64,000 nt of DNA from DATMNI01 sp963817515 (GTDB lineage Bacteria > Acidobacteriota > Terriglobia > Bryobacterales > Bryobacteraceae): the NCBI GenBank assembly GCA_963817515.1, contig CAWFPJ010000025.1:186001-250000 (forward strand). The letters are read 5' to 3'. The translations under genes were made by a program, and so were the position numbers. The notes beneath the pieces were generated by a model. The model had not been told where the DNA came from. It did no database searches and was given only the letters and a program-made list of their open reading frames with translations. Position 1 is the stretch's first letter. Every line of letters begins with the position of its first letter. This document shows, one piece after another, positions 32,882 through 41,604 of this stretch.

Positions 32882-35188
32882 CTAATTCCGGACCGTCTTC
32901 AAGTCCGGACCCAATTCGTACGTCTGCCCCGCCTTGGCCTGGATTTGGATTTCCTGGCCGGCATATCGCACCTTGACGGGTTTCGATTCCCTGGCCGCCA
33001 GCGCGGCCCTGACCAGCTTTCCGTCCTTCCAGGAAAGGGTCACACCCAAGCCGCCGCGCGCCCGCAGGCCGGTTACCTTTCCCGCCGGAAACGCCGAGGG
33101 CAGGGCAGGCAGCAGGTTGAGGAACGCGGCTTCGCCCGATTGCACCGGCGTGAGGCTGGTGGGCGTGCCGTACGGATCGTCGCTCTGCAGCAGCATCTCC
33201 GTAATCCCGGCGGTGGCGCCGAAGTTGCCATCGATCTGGAACGGCGGATGGGCGTCGAACAGATTCGGGAAGACGCCGGCCCGCGCCTGGGTGGTGGCTG
33301 TTTTGTCCGATGCCGGCGTGATCAGGTTTTGCAGAATCCTGTAGGCGTGGTCGCCATCGAGGAACCGCGCCCACAGGTTGATTTTCCAACCCATCGACCA
33401 CCCGGTGGCGGCGTCGCCGCGGAAGATCAGCGATTGCCGGGCCGCCTGGAACAGATCCGGCGTGCCGTAGGGCGTGATTTCGGAACCAGGGTAGACGCCC
33501 CAGAGGTGGGAGACGTGGCGGTGATCGTTTTTGGGGTCGTCCTTGTCTTCCATCCACTCCTGCAACTGGCCGTACCTGCCGATCTGGTTGGGCGCGATCT
33601 GTTGGCGCATGGCGGTCAACTGCCGGCGCAGATCGCTATCCACGTTCAGCGTCCTGGCAGCGGCAATCACTTCGCCGAACAACGTGCGCACGATCTGCCG
33701 GTCCATGGTTGGTCCCATCACCAGGCCGCCCTGCTCGGGAGAATTGCTGGGGCCGGTGATCAGGAACCCGGTCTTCGGATCTTTCACCAGCGTGTCCACG
33801 AAGAACAACGCCGCGCCCTTCATCAGAGGGTAAGCCTTAAGGCGCAGAAATTCGCGATCGCCGGTGAAGAGGTAGTGCTCCCAGAGGTGCGTCGAAAGCC
33901 ATGCGCCCCCGGTCTGCCAGATGCCGTGGTTGCTGGCGTTGATGGGCGCAGTGCCGCGCCACAGGTCGAAGTTGTGATGCAGAACCCACCCGCCCGCGTG
34001 GTAGTGCTCCCTGGCAGTGATGGCACCGGACTGCGCCAGGTCCTGCAAGGCGTCGAACAGCGGGAGTTGGCATTCGGAGAGGCTGGTCTCTTCCACCGGC
34101 CAGTAGTTCATTTCGGTGTTGATGTTGTCGGTGTACTTGCTGTCCCAGGCCGGGGCATTGGATTCGTTCCAGAGCCCTTGCAGATTGGCCGGCTGCCCAC
34201 CCGGGCGGCTGGCACCGATCATCAGGTAGCGGCCGTATTGAAACAGCAGCGCGACCAGCGCCGGGTCATTGCCTTTGGCGAAGGCGGCGATGCGTTCGTC
34301 GGTCGGGAGCGCGGCGGCGGCGGTTGTGCCGAGATCGAGCGAGACGCGCCGGAAGAGCGCCCGGTGATCTTCGATGTGCTCAGCGCGGAGAGTGTCGTAG
34401 CTCTTCTTCCCGATGGCGGCGAGCGTGGCAGTATTGCGCTGTGCCGGATCGGCCGACACATCCTTGTAATTCTTGAAATTGGTGGCGGCAACCAGAACGA
34501 AGGTGGCGGAAGTGCCGGGGTTGCTGTAGCCAGCCAGGGCTTCGATGCGAGCATCGAACCGTATGGCCGAGCCGGCAACCTTGCCCGTCATGGACGGTCC
34601 GGCCGTGCAATCGGAGTGAGCGCACTTCAACGATAGAGTGAACGCCGCCGGCTTGCTGGCGGTCAGGTGCACCACGATCGCGTTCGCCGGAAAGCTCGCA
34701 AACACCTCACGCCGGTAGGTCACTCCGCCCGCGGTGAACTCAGTGGCGGCGATCCCGGTGTCGAGATCGAGCCAGCGTTTGTAGTTGGTGGCGTTCTCAA
34801 CGCCCGCAGTCTCAATCATCAGATCGCCCAACGCCTGGTACGCCTGCTGATGAATCGGCACGCTCATGAATTCTTTCATGGCCAGGTCTTCGGCCTCTTT
34901 TTGCTTGCCGGCCCACAGCAGTTCGCGGATCTTGCCCAGTGACTGGCTGGCGCCTTTATGCGAATAATCGCGGGGCTCGCCGGTCCAGACGGTTTGCTGG
35001 TTGAACTGGATGCGTTCGTGCGCTATGCCACCGAATACCATCGCCCCCATGCGGCCGTTGCCTACGGGCAAAGCGTCAGTCCATAGTTGGGCGGGTTTTT
35101 GGTACCAAAGCGTGAGTGGGTCTTGAGCCGACGCAGGGGGGCCCAAGGCGGCCAGCGCCATGGCCAGCAAACAAAGCGGATTTTTCAT
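32882..35188 (-). CDS. Glycoside hydrolase family 95, alpha-L-fucosidase-type
   Basis: 768 residues with a signal peptide (MKNPLCLLAMALAALGPPASA). The N-terminal beta-sandwich opens with PLTLWYQKPAQLWTDALPVGNGRMGAMVFGG. The catalytic barrel carries NLQGLWNESNAPAWDSKY, NINTEMNYWPVEETSLSEC and later HRHVSHLWGVYPGSEIT, then IDGNFGATAGITEMLLQS, all GH95 hallmarks. GH95 inverts alpha-1,2-linked L-fucose or galactose from glycans. It is probably periplasmic. Followed 35 bp later by a HAD gene. Confidence 0.9.
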   Translation of the reverse strand: MKNPLCLLAMALAALGPPASAQDPLTLWYQKPAQLWTDALPVGNGRMGAMVFGGIAHERIQFNQQTVWTGEPRDYSHKGASQSLGKIRELLWAGKQKEAEDLAMKEFMSVPIHQQAYQALGDLMIETAGVENATNYKRWLDLDTGIAATEFTAGGVTYRREVFASFPANAIVVHLTASKPAAFTLSLKCAHSDCTAGPSMTGKVAGSAIRFDARIEALAGYSNPGTSATFVLVAATNFKNYKDVSADPAQRNTATLAAIGKKSYDTLRAEHIEDHRALFRRVSLDLGTTAAAALPTDERIAAFAKGNDPALVALLFQYGRYLMIGASRPGGQPANLQGLWNESNAPAWDSKYTDNINTEMNYWPVEETSLSECQLPLFDALQDLAQSGAITAREHYHAGGWVLHHNFDLWRGTAPINASNHGIWQTGGAWLSTHLWEHYLFTGDREFLRLKAYPLMKGAALFFVDTLVKDPKTGFLITGPSNSPEQGGLVMGPTMDRQIVRTLFGEVIAAARTLNVDSDLRRQLTAMRQQIAPNQIGRYGQLQEWMEDKDDPKNDHRHVSHLWGVYPGSEITPYGTPDLFQAARQSLIFRGDAATGWSMGWKINLWARFLDGDHAYRILQNLITPASDKTATTQARAGVFPNLFDAHPPFQIDGNFGATAGITEMLLQSDDPYGTPTSLTPVQSGEAAFLNLLPALPSAFPAGKVTGLRARGGLGVTLSWKDGKLVRAALAARESKPVKVRYAGQEIQIQAKAGQTYELGPDLKTVRN

Positions 35189-35248
35189 GGGCAAGGAGGC
35201 GGTGTCCTTGCCCAGAATATCAGCATTTTTTAACGCTGTTCTTAACGC

Positions 35249-35869
35249 TTAGCCCTTGATCGCTACCGGGGCAAGGTCGCGGCTGGCAATCACGCGGTCG
35301 ATCATGCCGTACACTACCGCCTGGTCCGGTTCCATGATGTAGTCACGATCGACATCGCGGGCCACGCGTTCCACCGGCTGCCCGGTGGCCTGCGCCAGCC
35401 TGGCATTGAGAATTTCGCGCATGCGCAGGATTTCCCGGGCATAGATGTCGATGTCCGCCGCCTGGCCGGCCAGACCTTGCATGGAAGGCTGGTGAATCAT
35501 GATGCGGGAATTCGGCAGGCTGAACCGCTTTCCCTTGGTGCCCTCGGCCAGCAGCACGGCCGCCATGGAAGCCGCCTGCCCCACGCAAATGGTCACGATG
35601 TCCGGCCGGATGAAGGACATGGTGTCCAGTATTGCCAAGCCGGCCGTGATCGAGCCGCCCGGCGAATTGATGTAGATGGAAATATCCTTTTCCGGGTCTT
35701 CGGCTTCCAGGAAAAGGAGTTGAGCGATGATCAGATTGGCGACCTGGTCGTCAATCGGCGTCCCCAGAAAAATGATGTTCTCTCTTAATAGTCTGGAATA
35801 AATGTCGTACGCGCGTTCTCCCCTGGAAGTCTGTTCGACCACCATGGGGACAAGGACGGAATGTCCCAT
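35249..35869 (-). CDS. clpP: ATP-dependent Clp protease proteolytic subunit
   Basis: 206 residues, normal length. The N-terminal VPMVVEQTSRGERAYDIYSRLLRENIIFLG is the ClpP start. The Ser-His pair of the triad is visible at S101 (GQAASMAAVLLAEG) and H126 (SRIMIHQPSMQG), with an Asp expected near residue 175. It forms the barrel that degrades proteins unfolded by ClpX or ClpA; no clpX is adjacent here. The Rrf2 regulator gene follows upstream on the same strand with a 28-bp gap. Confidence 0.96.
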   Translation of the reverse strand: MGHSVLVPMVVEQTSRGERAYDIYSRLLRENIIFLGTPIDDQVANLIIAQLLFLEAEDPEKDISIYINSPGGSITAGLAILDTMSFIRPDIVTICVGQAASMAAVLLAEGTKGKRFSLPNSRIMIHQPSMQGLAGQAADIDIYAREILRMREILNARLAQATGQPVERVARDVDRDYIMEPDQAVVYGMIDRVIASRDLAPVAIKG

Positions 35870-35897
35870 GTTACCTCCGGATTCCCTTAGTTTCGAA

Positions 35898-36374
35898 TTA
35901 AGCCCGTTTTGCCGTAACCGGCCGCTTGCTCTTGCGCTGTTTGGTGAGAGCCAGAGTCTTTTTCTTCGAGTCCAGCGCCTTGCTCAAGTCGGCGATTGTA
36001 TTTTTCCCTAGATAATCCATGATACGCGAACGGAGGGCTATCCAGCTATCGTGCATGGAGCAGGGCATATCGTCGGAGCATTCGGAGAGTCCGCTGGCGC
36101 ACTGCTGGTAGGGGGCCAAGCCGTCCAGGGCTTCCACGATGTCCAGCAGACGGATTTCCGAAGGGTCAATCCGCAGGGCGAAGCCGCCGGTGGGACCCTT
36201 GCTGGAACGCAACAGGCCTTTGCGCGCCAATTGCTGCAGAATCTTCGCCAGGAAGTGGGCCGGAATGTCCTCCTGCTGGGCGATGTTCTTCACCATGGCA
36301 TACTTGCCTTCGGGCACCTGGGCGAGGTGAACAAAAGCGCGAATCGCGTATTCGGCGGACCGAGAATAAATCAT
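35898..36374 (-). CDS. Rrf2-family Fe-S-type transcriptional regulator
   Basis: 158 residues from ATG 36374 (MIYSRSAEYAIRAFVHLAQ), rather than 36389. The winged-helix domain covers residues 1-85. Three cysteines in CASGLSECSDDMPC lie where IscR, NsrR and RirA hold their Fe-S cluster. It therefore probably senses iron-sulfur status, nitric oxide or redox, but the ligand cannot be told. The next gene on this strand is clpP. The 230-bp gap upstream, shared with the divergent methyltransferase, holds an inverted repeat at 36537-36550. Confidence 0.87.
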   Translation of the reverse strand: MIYSRSAEYAIRAFVHLAQVPEGKYAMVKNIAQQEDIPAHFLAKILQQLARKGLLRSSKGPTGGFALRIDPSEIRLLDIVEALDGLAPYQQCASGLSECSDDMPCSMHDSWIALRSRIMDYLGKNTIADLSKALDSKKKTLALTKQRKSKRPVTAKRA

Positions 36375-36536
36375 CTGACTCCCCGTCAATTCGGAGTAAC
36401 ACTACTCTCTTATCTTAAAATATCCGGCACCCGCCGCGCAAGCCAAAATTGTTCCTGCATTAATCGGATGCCCCAGCAGCGTAGACCGCTTGCTCAGGCG
36501 CGCGGCACGAAAGCATAAATTCGGGTCCGGAACAAC

Positions 36537-36550
36537 TGGTTACATAACCA
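36537..36550. promoter_or_regulatory. Perfect inverted repeat TGGTTA-CA-TAACCA, possible operator
   Basis: A 6-bp perfect inverted repeat (TGGTTACATAACCA) in the gap between the divergent Rrf2 and methyltransferase genes, flanked on both sides by AATTCGGG. Binding by the Rrf2 protein is an inference; Rrf2-family sites are usually longer. Confidence 0.35.
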
Positions 36551-36605
36551 ATTCGGGCTATGCAGCAGGTTTTCATGATCCTGCCTTACTTAAATATAAT
36601 CATTC

Positions 36606-37397
36606 ATGGATCATCTCATCGCGGCACTCGCACCCGGGTCGCGCGTGCTGGATCTGGGCGCGCGCACCGGCAGCTTTCATACCGACCGCGGCGATCTTTG
36701 CCTGGTCCGCCTGGACCTCTCGGTTCCCGCCAGCCATGGCGAAGGCGCATACGTGGCCGGCGATGCCGCGCGCATGCCTTTTGCGGCGCAGTGCTTCGAT
36801 CTTATCGTGAGCAATCACAGCCTGGAGCACTTTCCCGAACTGGAACTGGCGGTGCGCGAAATCGGCCGCGTGATTCGGAAAGATGGCGTGCTGTTCATCG
36901 CGGTCCCCGATGCCAATACGCTTACCGACCGCATCTATCGCTGGCTGGCGCACGGCGGCGGGCACGTGAATGCGTTCCGCTCCCCGAACCAGGTGACCCG
37001 GCTGGTGCAAGACCTGACCGGCATGAAGCACCGCGGCACGCGCCTGCTTTTCAGCGGGCTATCTTTTTTGAACGTCAGCAATGCGACGCATCCGCCCAAG
37101 CGGCTGTTGCTTTTCGCCAACGGCAACGAGCGATTTCTGGCGGTTTTTACGTGGAGCCTGCGGACGCTGGACCTGCTATTCGGAACCCGGCTAAGCCACT
37201 ACGGGTGGGAGTTCTACTTTGGCAACACGGAACCGGTGGATTCGGGCGAATGGTGGGCCAACGTCTGCGTGCGCTGCGGGTCGGGCCACTCGGAGATGTT
37301 CCTGCGAAAGCAGGGCGTGGTGCGGCGGACCATGCGATTCTGGGAAAGCTACCGGTGCCCGAAATGCGGAGGATGGAATCTGTTGACGCCGGATTAG
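36606..37397 (+). CDS. SAM-dependent methyltransferase with C-terminal zinc ribbon
   Basis: 263 residues. Motif I is GSRVLDLGARTGSFHTD, followed by LDLSVPASHG, GDAARMPFAAQCFDLIVSNHSLEHFPE with motif II/III, and GRVIRKDGVLFIAVPDANTLTDRIYRW. This is a class I (Methyltransf_11) fold. The C-terminal 50 residues hold two CxxC pairs, CVRC and CPKC, that probably bind zinc, an unusual addition. The substrate is unknown. It diverges from the Rrf2 gene. Confidence 0.85.
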   Translation: MDHLIAALAPGSRVLDLGARTGSFHTDRGDLCLVRLDLSVPASHGEGAYVAGDAARMPFAAQCFDLIVSNHSLEHFPELELAVREIGRVIRKDGVLFIAVPDANTLTDRIYRWLAHGGGHVNAFRSPNQVTRLVQDLTGMKHRGTRLLFSGLSFLNVSNATHPPKRLLLFANGNERFLAVFTWSLRTLDLLFGTRLSHYGWEFYFGNTEPVDSGEWWANVCVRCGSGHSEMFLRKQGVVRRTMRFWESYRCPKCGGWNLLTPD

Positions 37398-37501
37398 GAA
37401 AACGCTTCCCCTACCCGGAATTCGCGGTTCTGAGACCTCGATTTCCATTCTAGCGGGTTTGGATCGACAATAACCAATGATGTAAACTCGTGCTCAGTGG
37501 A

Positions 37502-38540
37502 ATGCCTGATCTCAATCCTGCTGGTCGCCGTATTGGTGTGGTGCTGTTTCAACTCGGGGGTCCCGACTCTTGCGATGCCGTGGAGCCGTTTCTCTATAAC
37601 CTCTTCAGCGATCCGGATATAATCGACTTCCCACTCAGTTCCATAGCCCGGCGGCCCCTGGCGCGGTTGATCGCCCGATCGCGGGCGCGTCACGTGAGCG
37701 GCCATTACGCCGAAATCGGAGGCCGTTCGCCCATCCTCGAACATACGTTGGGCCAGGCCGCGGCGCTTGAACGCGAACTGCGGAGCAATGGTGACGCGTT
37801 GGACGCGCGGGTGGTGGTGGCCATGCGCTACTGGCATCCGTTCACCGTGGAAGCCATCGAACAACTCCGGCTGCACGCGCCCCAGGAACTGGTGCTGCTG
37901 CCTCTGTATCCGCAGTTTTCGCGGACCACCACCGGCAGCAGTTTGAATGAGTGGAACCGCCGCTTCCGGCTTTCCGACGGCTGGCGCCCGGAGGCGCATG
38001 TGGTTCGCGAATACCACACCGACCCGGATTTCATTGAGGCCATGGCGGCGGCGGTGAACCAGTCTCTGGCAACCTTTCCACATCCCGTAGCCGATCTGGA
38101 TTTCGTGTTCAGCGCGCACAGCCTGCCGGTCTCCGTGGTGAAGGCGGGCGATCCATACCAGCAGCAGATTGAGCAAACCTGCGATCTGGTGTGGGCCCGG
38201 GGAGGCTGGCCCGGCAGACGGCACCTCTGCTACCAGAGCAAGGTGGGCACTTCCAAGTGGCTGGCGCCCTCCATGCAGGAAACTCTGGAGCGGTTGGCAG
38301 GCCGCGGGCAGCCGCCATATTCTGGTGGTTCCCATTTCGTTCGTCTCGGATCACGTGGAGACGCTGCACGAGATTAACATCGAATACCGGGAAGTGGCCG
38401 AGCGCCTGGGTATCTCCGATTTCCGGCTGATGCCCGGACTCAACAGTTCGCCGCGCTTCATCGGGACTTTGGCGAAATTGGTGCGGCAGCAGCTTGCCGG
38501 AAAAGGCCCGGTCGAGTTCCCGCATCACCAATCCCGATAA
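37502..38540 (+). pseudogene. hemH: Ferrochelatase, frame broken once
   Basis: The first frame from ATG 37502 gives RIGVVLFQLGGPDSCDAVEPFLYNLFSDPDI, then VVVAMRYWHPF, LLPLYPQFSRTTTGSS, and LCYQSKVGTSKWLAPSM. It becomes nonsense after RLAGRGQP. The +1 frame from 38316 continues HILVVPISFVSDHVETLHEINIEYREVAERLG to the normal end at 38540. An extra base in GCCGCC (38311-38316) accounts for it. Ferrochelatase inserts Fe(II) in heme synthesis, and HemL is intact later in the window. A sequence error is likelier than loss. Confidence 0.88.
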
Positions 38541-38558
38541 CGGCATCAGTTCTGCAGC

Positions 38559-38590
38559 AAGGTATCTTCAAAAGAAAAGGTATCTTCAAA
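38559..38590. repeat. 18-bp period direct repeat before the antiporter gene
   Basis: AAGGTATCTTCAAA occurs at 38559-38572 and again at 38577-38590, an 18-bp period with 14 identical bases. It lies between the hemH end (38540) and the antiporter start (38607). Confidence 0.75.
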
Positions 38591-38606
38591 GAATGGGTTG
38601 TGCCGA

Positions 38607-40211
38607 ATGAGTGGAATCGGAGAAATCGAATTCATCTTTCTTCTTCTGCTGCTTTTCATTATCGTTTTCGGACTGCTCGCCCGAAAACTAGGCACTCCCT
38701 ACCCGCTCGTCATGGTGATTGGCGGATTAATCCTGGGTCTCATTCCCAGCATGCCGGACGTCACCCTCAATCCCGACCTTATTTTCCTGGTGGTCCTGCC
38801 GCCGTTGCTTTATGCGTCCGCCTGGACCACATCCTGGCGTGACTTCCGTTACAACCTGGTCAGCATCTTTCTTTTGGCTTTCGGCCTGGTCGGGGCCACC
38901 GTTGTATCCGTCGCCCTGATTGCGCCCACGGTTTTTGCCGGTTTCGACTGGCGACTGGGATTCGTGCTGGGCGCCGTTGTCGCTCCGACCGACGCCATCG
39001 CCGCCACTTCCATCGCCCGACGCGTGGGGCTGCCGGGCCGCATCGTAGATATTCTCGAAGGGGAGAGTTTGATCAACGACGCCAGTGGCTTGTTAGCTCT
39101 TCAATTCGCCATAGCCATTGTGGTCCATAAGCAGGCACCGACTCTATCGACCGCCATCGTGACCTTCGCCTGGCTGATTGGCGGCGGCATTGGACTGGGG
39201 CTGCTGGTCGGCTGGATAGTCGACTACGTCGAGCGGCGGATCGACGATGGCCCGATTGAGATCGCCCTGAGCATTTTGGTCCCGTACGCGGCTTATCTGG
39301 CGGCGGAAGAGATCCATGCTTCGGGCGTGCTGGCTGTGGTCGCGTGCGGGTTGTTGCTGTCCCGCCGCAGCGCCAATTTCTTCTCGCCCTCGGTCCGCAT
39401 CCAGATCTGGTCGGTCTGGCAATCGCTGAATTTTGTTCTGACTGGGTTAGTCTTCGTCCTCATTGGACTTCAGCTTCCGGCGATTCGCGGCTCCATTCGA
39501 GGATACAGTCTCCCAAGGTTGATGGTGGACGGTGCGATCTTCAGCGCTCTCCTGATTCTGCTGCGCCTCCTGTGGATATTCCCGGGAGCGGGCATCTCCT
39601 GGTACATACGGACCCGGATTGGCCACCAAAAGGAGAGCCCGCCGCGCCTGAATTCGATTTTCGTCCTCGGATGGACCGGCATGCGAGGGGTCGTCTCCCT
39701 TGCGGCCGCCCTGGCTCTTCCAACTGTGCTGGCTGACGGAAGCTCGTTCCCCCAGCGGAATCTAATTGTCTTTCTTACGTTCTGCGTTATTTTCGTGACG
39801 CTGGTGTTGCAGGGCATTACGCTTCCGCCTCTGATCCGCGCGCTTGGCCTGGCCGGAGCCGCTGGGCCTAACTGCGAGGAACAGGAAGCCCGGCGGATTG
39901 TGATTGAAGCCGCGGTCTCCCATCTGGAAGATGCGAAACAAAGGGACAGCGAACAATCCGCCGCGAACTATGACGACCTGGTGCGGCATTATCGCCAACG
40001 TCTGGCAGGTCTTCAACTCCGCGGCGGAAGTCACGAGGCTGCAGCCGATCACGATCGCCAACTCGCGCTTTCTCTCGAGGCTCTGCGTGTGGAGCGTGAG
40101 ACGGTAATTCGCCTGCGCGATGAAGGCCGCATCAACGATGAGGTGCTGCGTCGTATGGAACGCGAGTTGGACTTGAGTGAGTCCAGGAGTGCCGCCGACG
40201 ACGATGTGTAA
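38607..40211 (+). CDS. CPA1-type Na+/H+ antiporter
   Basis: 534 residues from ATG 38607 (MSGIGEIEF), not the GTG at 38598. About 12 transmembrane helices occupy residues 5-410. Family motifs are PTDAIAATSIARRVGLP, EGESLINDASGLLALQ with the functional Asn-Asp, and SVWQSLNFVLTGLVFVLIGLQLP. A cytoplasmic C-terminal tail of ~110 residues is helical and charged. It exchanges Na+ or K+ for protons to control cytoplasmic pH. The 190-bp region after it begins the second accessory patch. Confidence 0.92.
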   Translation: MSGIGEIEFIFLLLLLFIIVFGLLARKLGTPYPLVMVIGGLILGLIPSMPDVTLNPDLIFLVVLPPLLYASAWTTSWRDFRYNLVSIFLLAFGLVGATVVSVALIAPTVFAGFDWRLGFVLGAVVAPTDAIAATSIARRVGLPGRIVDILEGESLINDASGLLALQFAIAIVVHKQAPTLSTAIVTFAWLIGGGIGLGLLVGWIVDYVERRIDDGPIEIALSILVPYAAYLAAEEIHASGVLAVVACGLLLSRRSANFFSPSVRIQIWSVWQSLNFVLTGLVFVLIGLQLPAIRGSIRGYSLPRLMVDGAIFSALLILLRLLWIFPGAGISWYIRTRIGHQKESPPRLNSIFVLGWTGMRGVVSLAAALALPTVLADGSSFPQRNLIVFLTFCVIFVTLVLQGITLPPLIRALGLAGAAGPNCEEQEARRIVIEAAVSHLEDAKQRDSEQSAANYDDLVRHYRQRLAGLQLRGGSHEAAADHDRQLALSLEALRVERETVIRLRDEGRINDEVLRRMERELDLSESRSAADDDV

Positions 40212-40274
40212 GGTGTGAGCCGACCTGCGGGGACTGATGTGATGTCGCCCACTTCAGTGGTCTGGCGACTATAC

Positions 40275-40357
40275 GGCCAAGTGACCCTTAATGGGGGGAC
40301 GGTCAGTTTCCGATAACGCCGTTTTCCTGGGGCTATCGGAAATAGGAACACTTGGCC
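40275..40357. repeat. Nested inverted repeats, copy A
   Basis: The outer pair is GGCCAAGTG (40275-40283) and CACTTGGCC (40349-40357); the inner pair is TTTCCGATA (40307-40315) and TATCGGAAA (40334-40342). All arms are perfect. Related pieces recur at 41375-41418. The layout suggests abutted ends of a mobile element, but no transposase is in this patch. Confidence 0.7.
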
Positions 40358-40400
40358 ACCGCCTACAACCCGAATCGCTGGAGTTTCGAAGCACTCACCC

Positions 40401-40712
40401 CTAGCAATTGTGGACGGCTACATGAGCTTCAAGGGCAAGCCGGGCGCGAGCAGTTTTCAGGCGAGCTTCATCGATGACCGGATGACCCGGTCCTTGATAT
40501 TCATTCGACTGCAGGACGGAGTAGGTTCGACGCAGCCGATCAACCAGATCCATCCATCGCCCCTGGCAGGCTTCAGCCCATTCGATTGTGGCATCCAGAT
40601 ATTCCTCAGCGAGGCGTCCTTTTTCCTCACAGTTTACATCGGACGGCAGCCATCCAAGGTCTCGCATCAGCTCCCGGATTGCGATCTCTCTTTCGCGGTT
40701 CATCACGTACAT
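40401..40712 (-). CDS. Small helical hypothetical protein
   Basis: 103 residues from ATG 40712 (MYVMNREREIAIRELMRDLG), or 100 from the ATG at 40703; the longer reading to 40904 adds sequence with a different character. Helical and charged, with EEKGRLAEEYLDATIEWAE and LVDRLRRTYSVLQSNEY. No family assigned and no clear ribosome-binding site. It sits between the two repeat copies of the accessory patch. Confidence 0.45.
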   Translation of the reverse strand: MYVMNREREIAIRELMRDLGWLPSDVNCEEKGRLAEEYLDATIEWAEACQGRWMDLVDRLRRTYSVLQSNEYQGPGHPVIDEARLKTARARLALEAHVAVHNC

Positions 40713-40990
40713 TTTACTGCGATCCCCGGTACAGAAGCGCCCAGGAAACCAGACGTCGCGCAAAGGACCCCCTTTCGGGACGGAGTGGTTTACACTGCCC
40801 CTATAACGCGCGAGCCACCGAAGTGCTGCAACGCGGAAGCTCCGTCTGGATGGTAGGCCACGCGGAGAATGGAATAGTTGACGAAAGGTGGGGATTCCGT
40901 ACATAACCGAATGGTAATGGACGAGAGCGCCGTTTTAACGCGATCATCGACAACATCGCCCCGTCCTCTCCCGCACGAGCTTGGGTTCCT

Positions 40991-41326
40991 TCAGCGCTGG
41001 TCTTCACCGCCGTGCGTGTAGTCGGCGTGGTCGGCTCTCATGTACTCAAGCCAGTGGTCGAGAGAATCGAAGAACTCCGTCCATGGGAATTTGCCCGATG
41101 TCTCCTGCTTGCCGGTCCCGGTTAGGTGAACTACGGCATATCGACGCCCGCCCGCGTCCGCAACCTCGAACAACACATCGTCGCGGTCCCGTGCGACGGC
41201 AAGCGCCCGAGTTGTCTTGCCGAACAGTGGATGATCCGGCCCGGCCTCGCGCTGTAACTCGCTGGCCAATCCATCGGGTGAGTACGGCTGGATCCATGGG
41301 CTCAGAAGAATCAGTTCGGGTTCCAC
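40991..41326 (-). CDS. Hypothetical protein between the repeat copies
   Basis: 111 residues from GTG 41326 (VEPELILLSPWIQPYSPDGL). The longer reading to 41503 would run across repeat copy B and looks non-coding there. The protein is compact, beta-rich, with DDVLFEVADAGGRRYAVVHLTG and FPWTEFFDSLDHWLEYM. No family named. Its short length and placement between inverted repeats fit cargo of an old mobile element. Confidence 0.5.
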   Translation of the reverse strand: MEPELILLSPWIQPYSPDGLASELQREAGPDHPLFGKTTRALAVARDRDDVLFEVADAGGRRYAVVHLTGTGKQETSGKFPWTEFFDSLDHWLEYMRADHADYTHGGEDQR

Positions 41327-41374
41327 AATTGCCAAGTATAGCCGCCTGCGAGGTGAACCTCCCGATAAGTGGGG

Positions 41375-41418
41375 ATATCGGAAATTTAACCTCTGGCGAT
41401 CAGCCAGGCCACTTGGCC
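41375..41418. repeat. Partial copy B of the nested repeat
   Basis: ATATCGGAAAT (41375-41385) and CCACTTGGCC (41409-41418) repeat the right-hand parts of copy A, preceded by CCCGATAA that resembles its inner left arm. The copy is decayed. Confidence 0.55.
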
Positions 41419-41604
41419 GAATAACGCTCGTTGGTGCCGGTCTGGAGAACGGTATTGCTTTAGACGCCACGGTCTGCGGCAGGTACAGGGCTGCGTCATC
41501 CACTTGGCTGTCTAACGCGCTGCTGCGGGCAACTTGTTAGAGGCTGCAAGGCTTTCAGATGCACCGTTCATTCGATCGTGACCGGAGAGGTTACGCGCGG
41601 CAAA

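Noticed and set aside
32847..33557. N-terminal extension of the HAD hydrolase across GH95
   Set aside because: The segment is a frame shadow of the GH95 gene; the real HAD start at 32846 has the DLGKVL motif right after it.
36420..36600. tRNA-like sequence in the Rrf2/methyltransferase gap
   Set aside because: No acceptor stem or T-loop pairing was found; only the short inverted repeat is convincing.
41327..41503. N-terminal extension of the hypothetical protein at 40991
   Set aside because: It crosses repeat copy B and does not read like protein; GTG 41326 is a better start.
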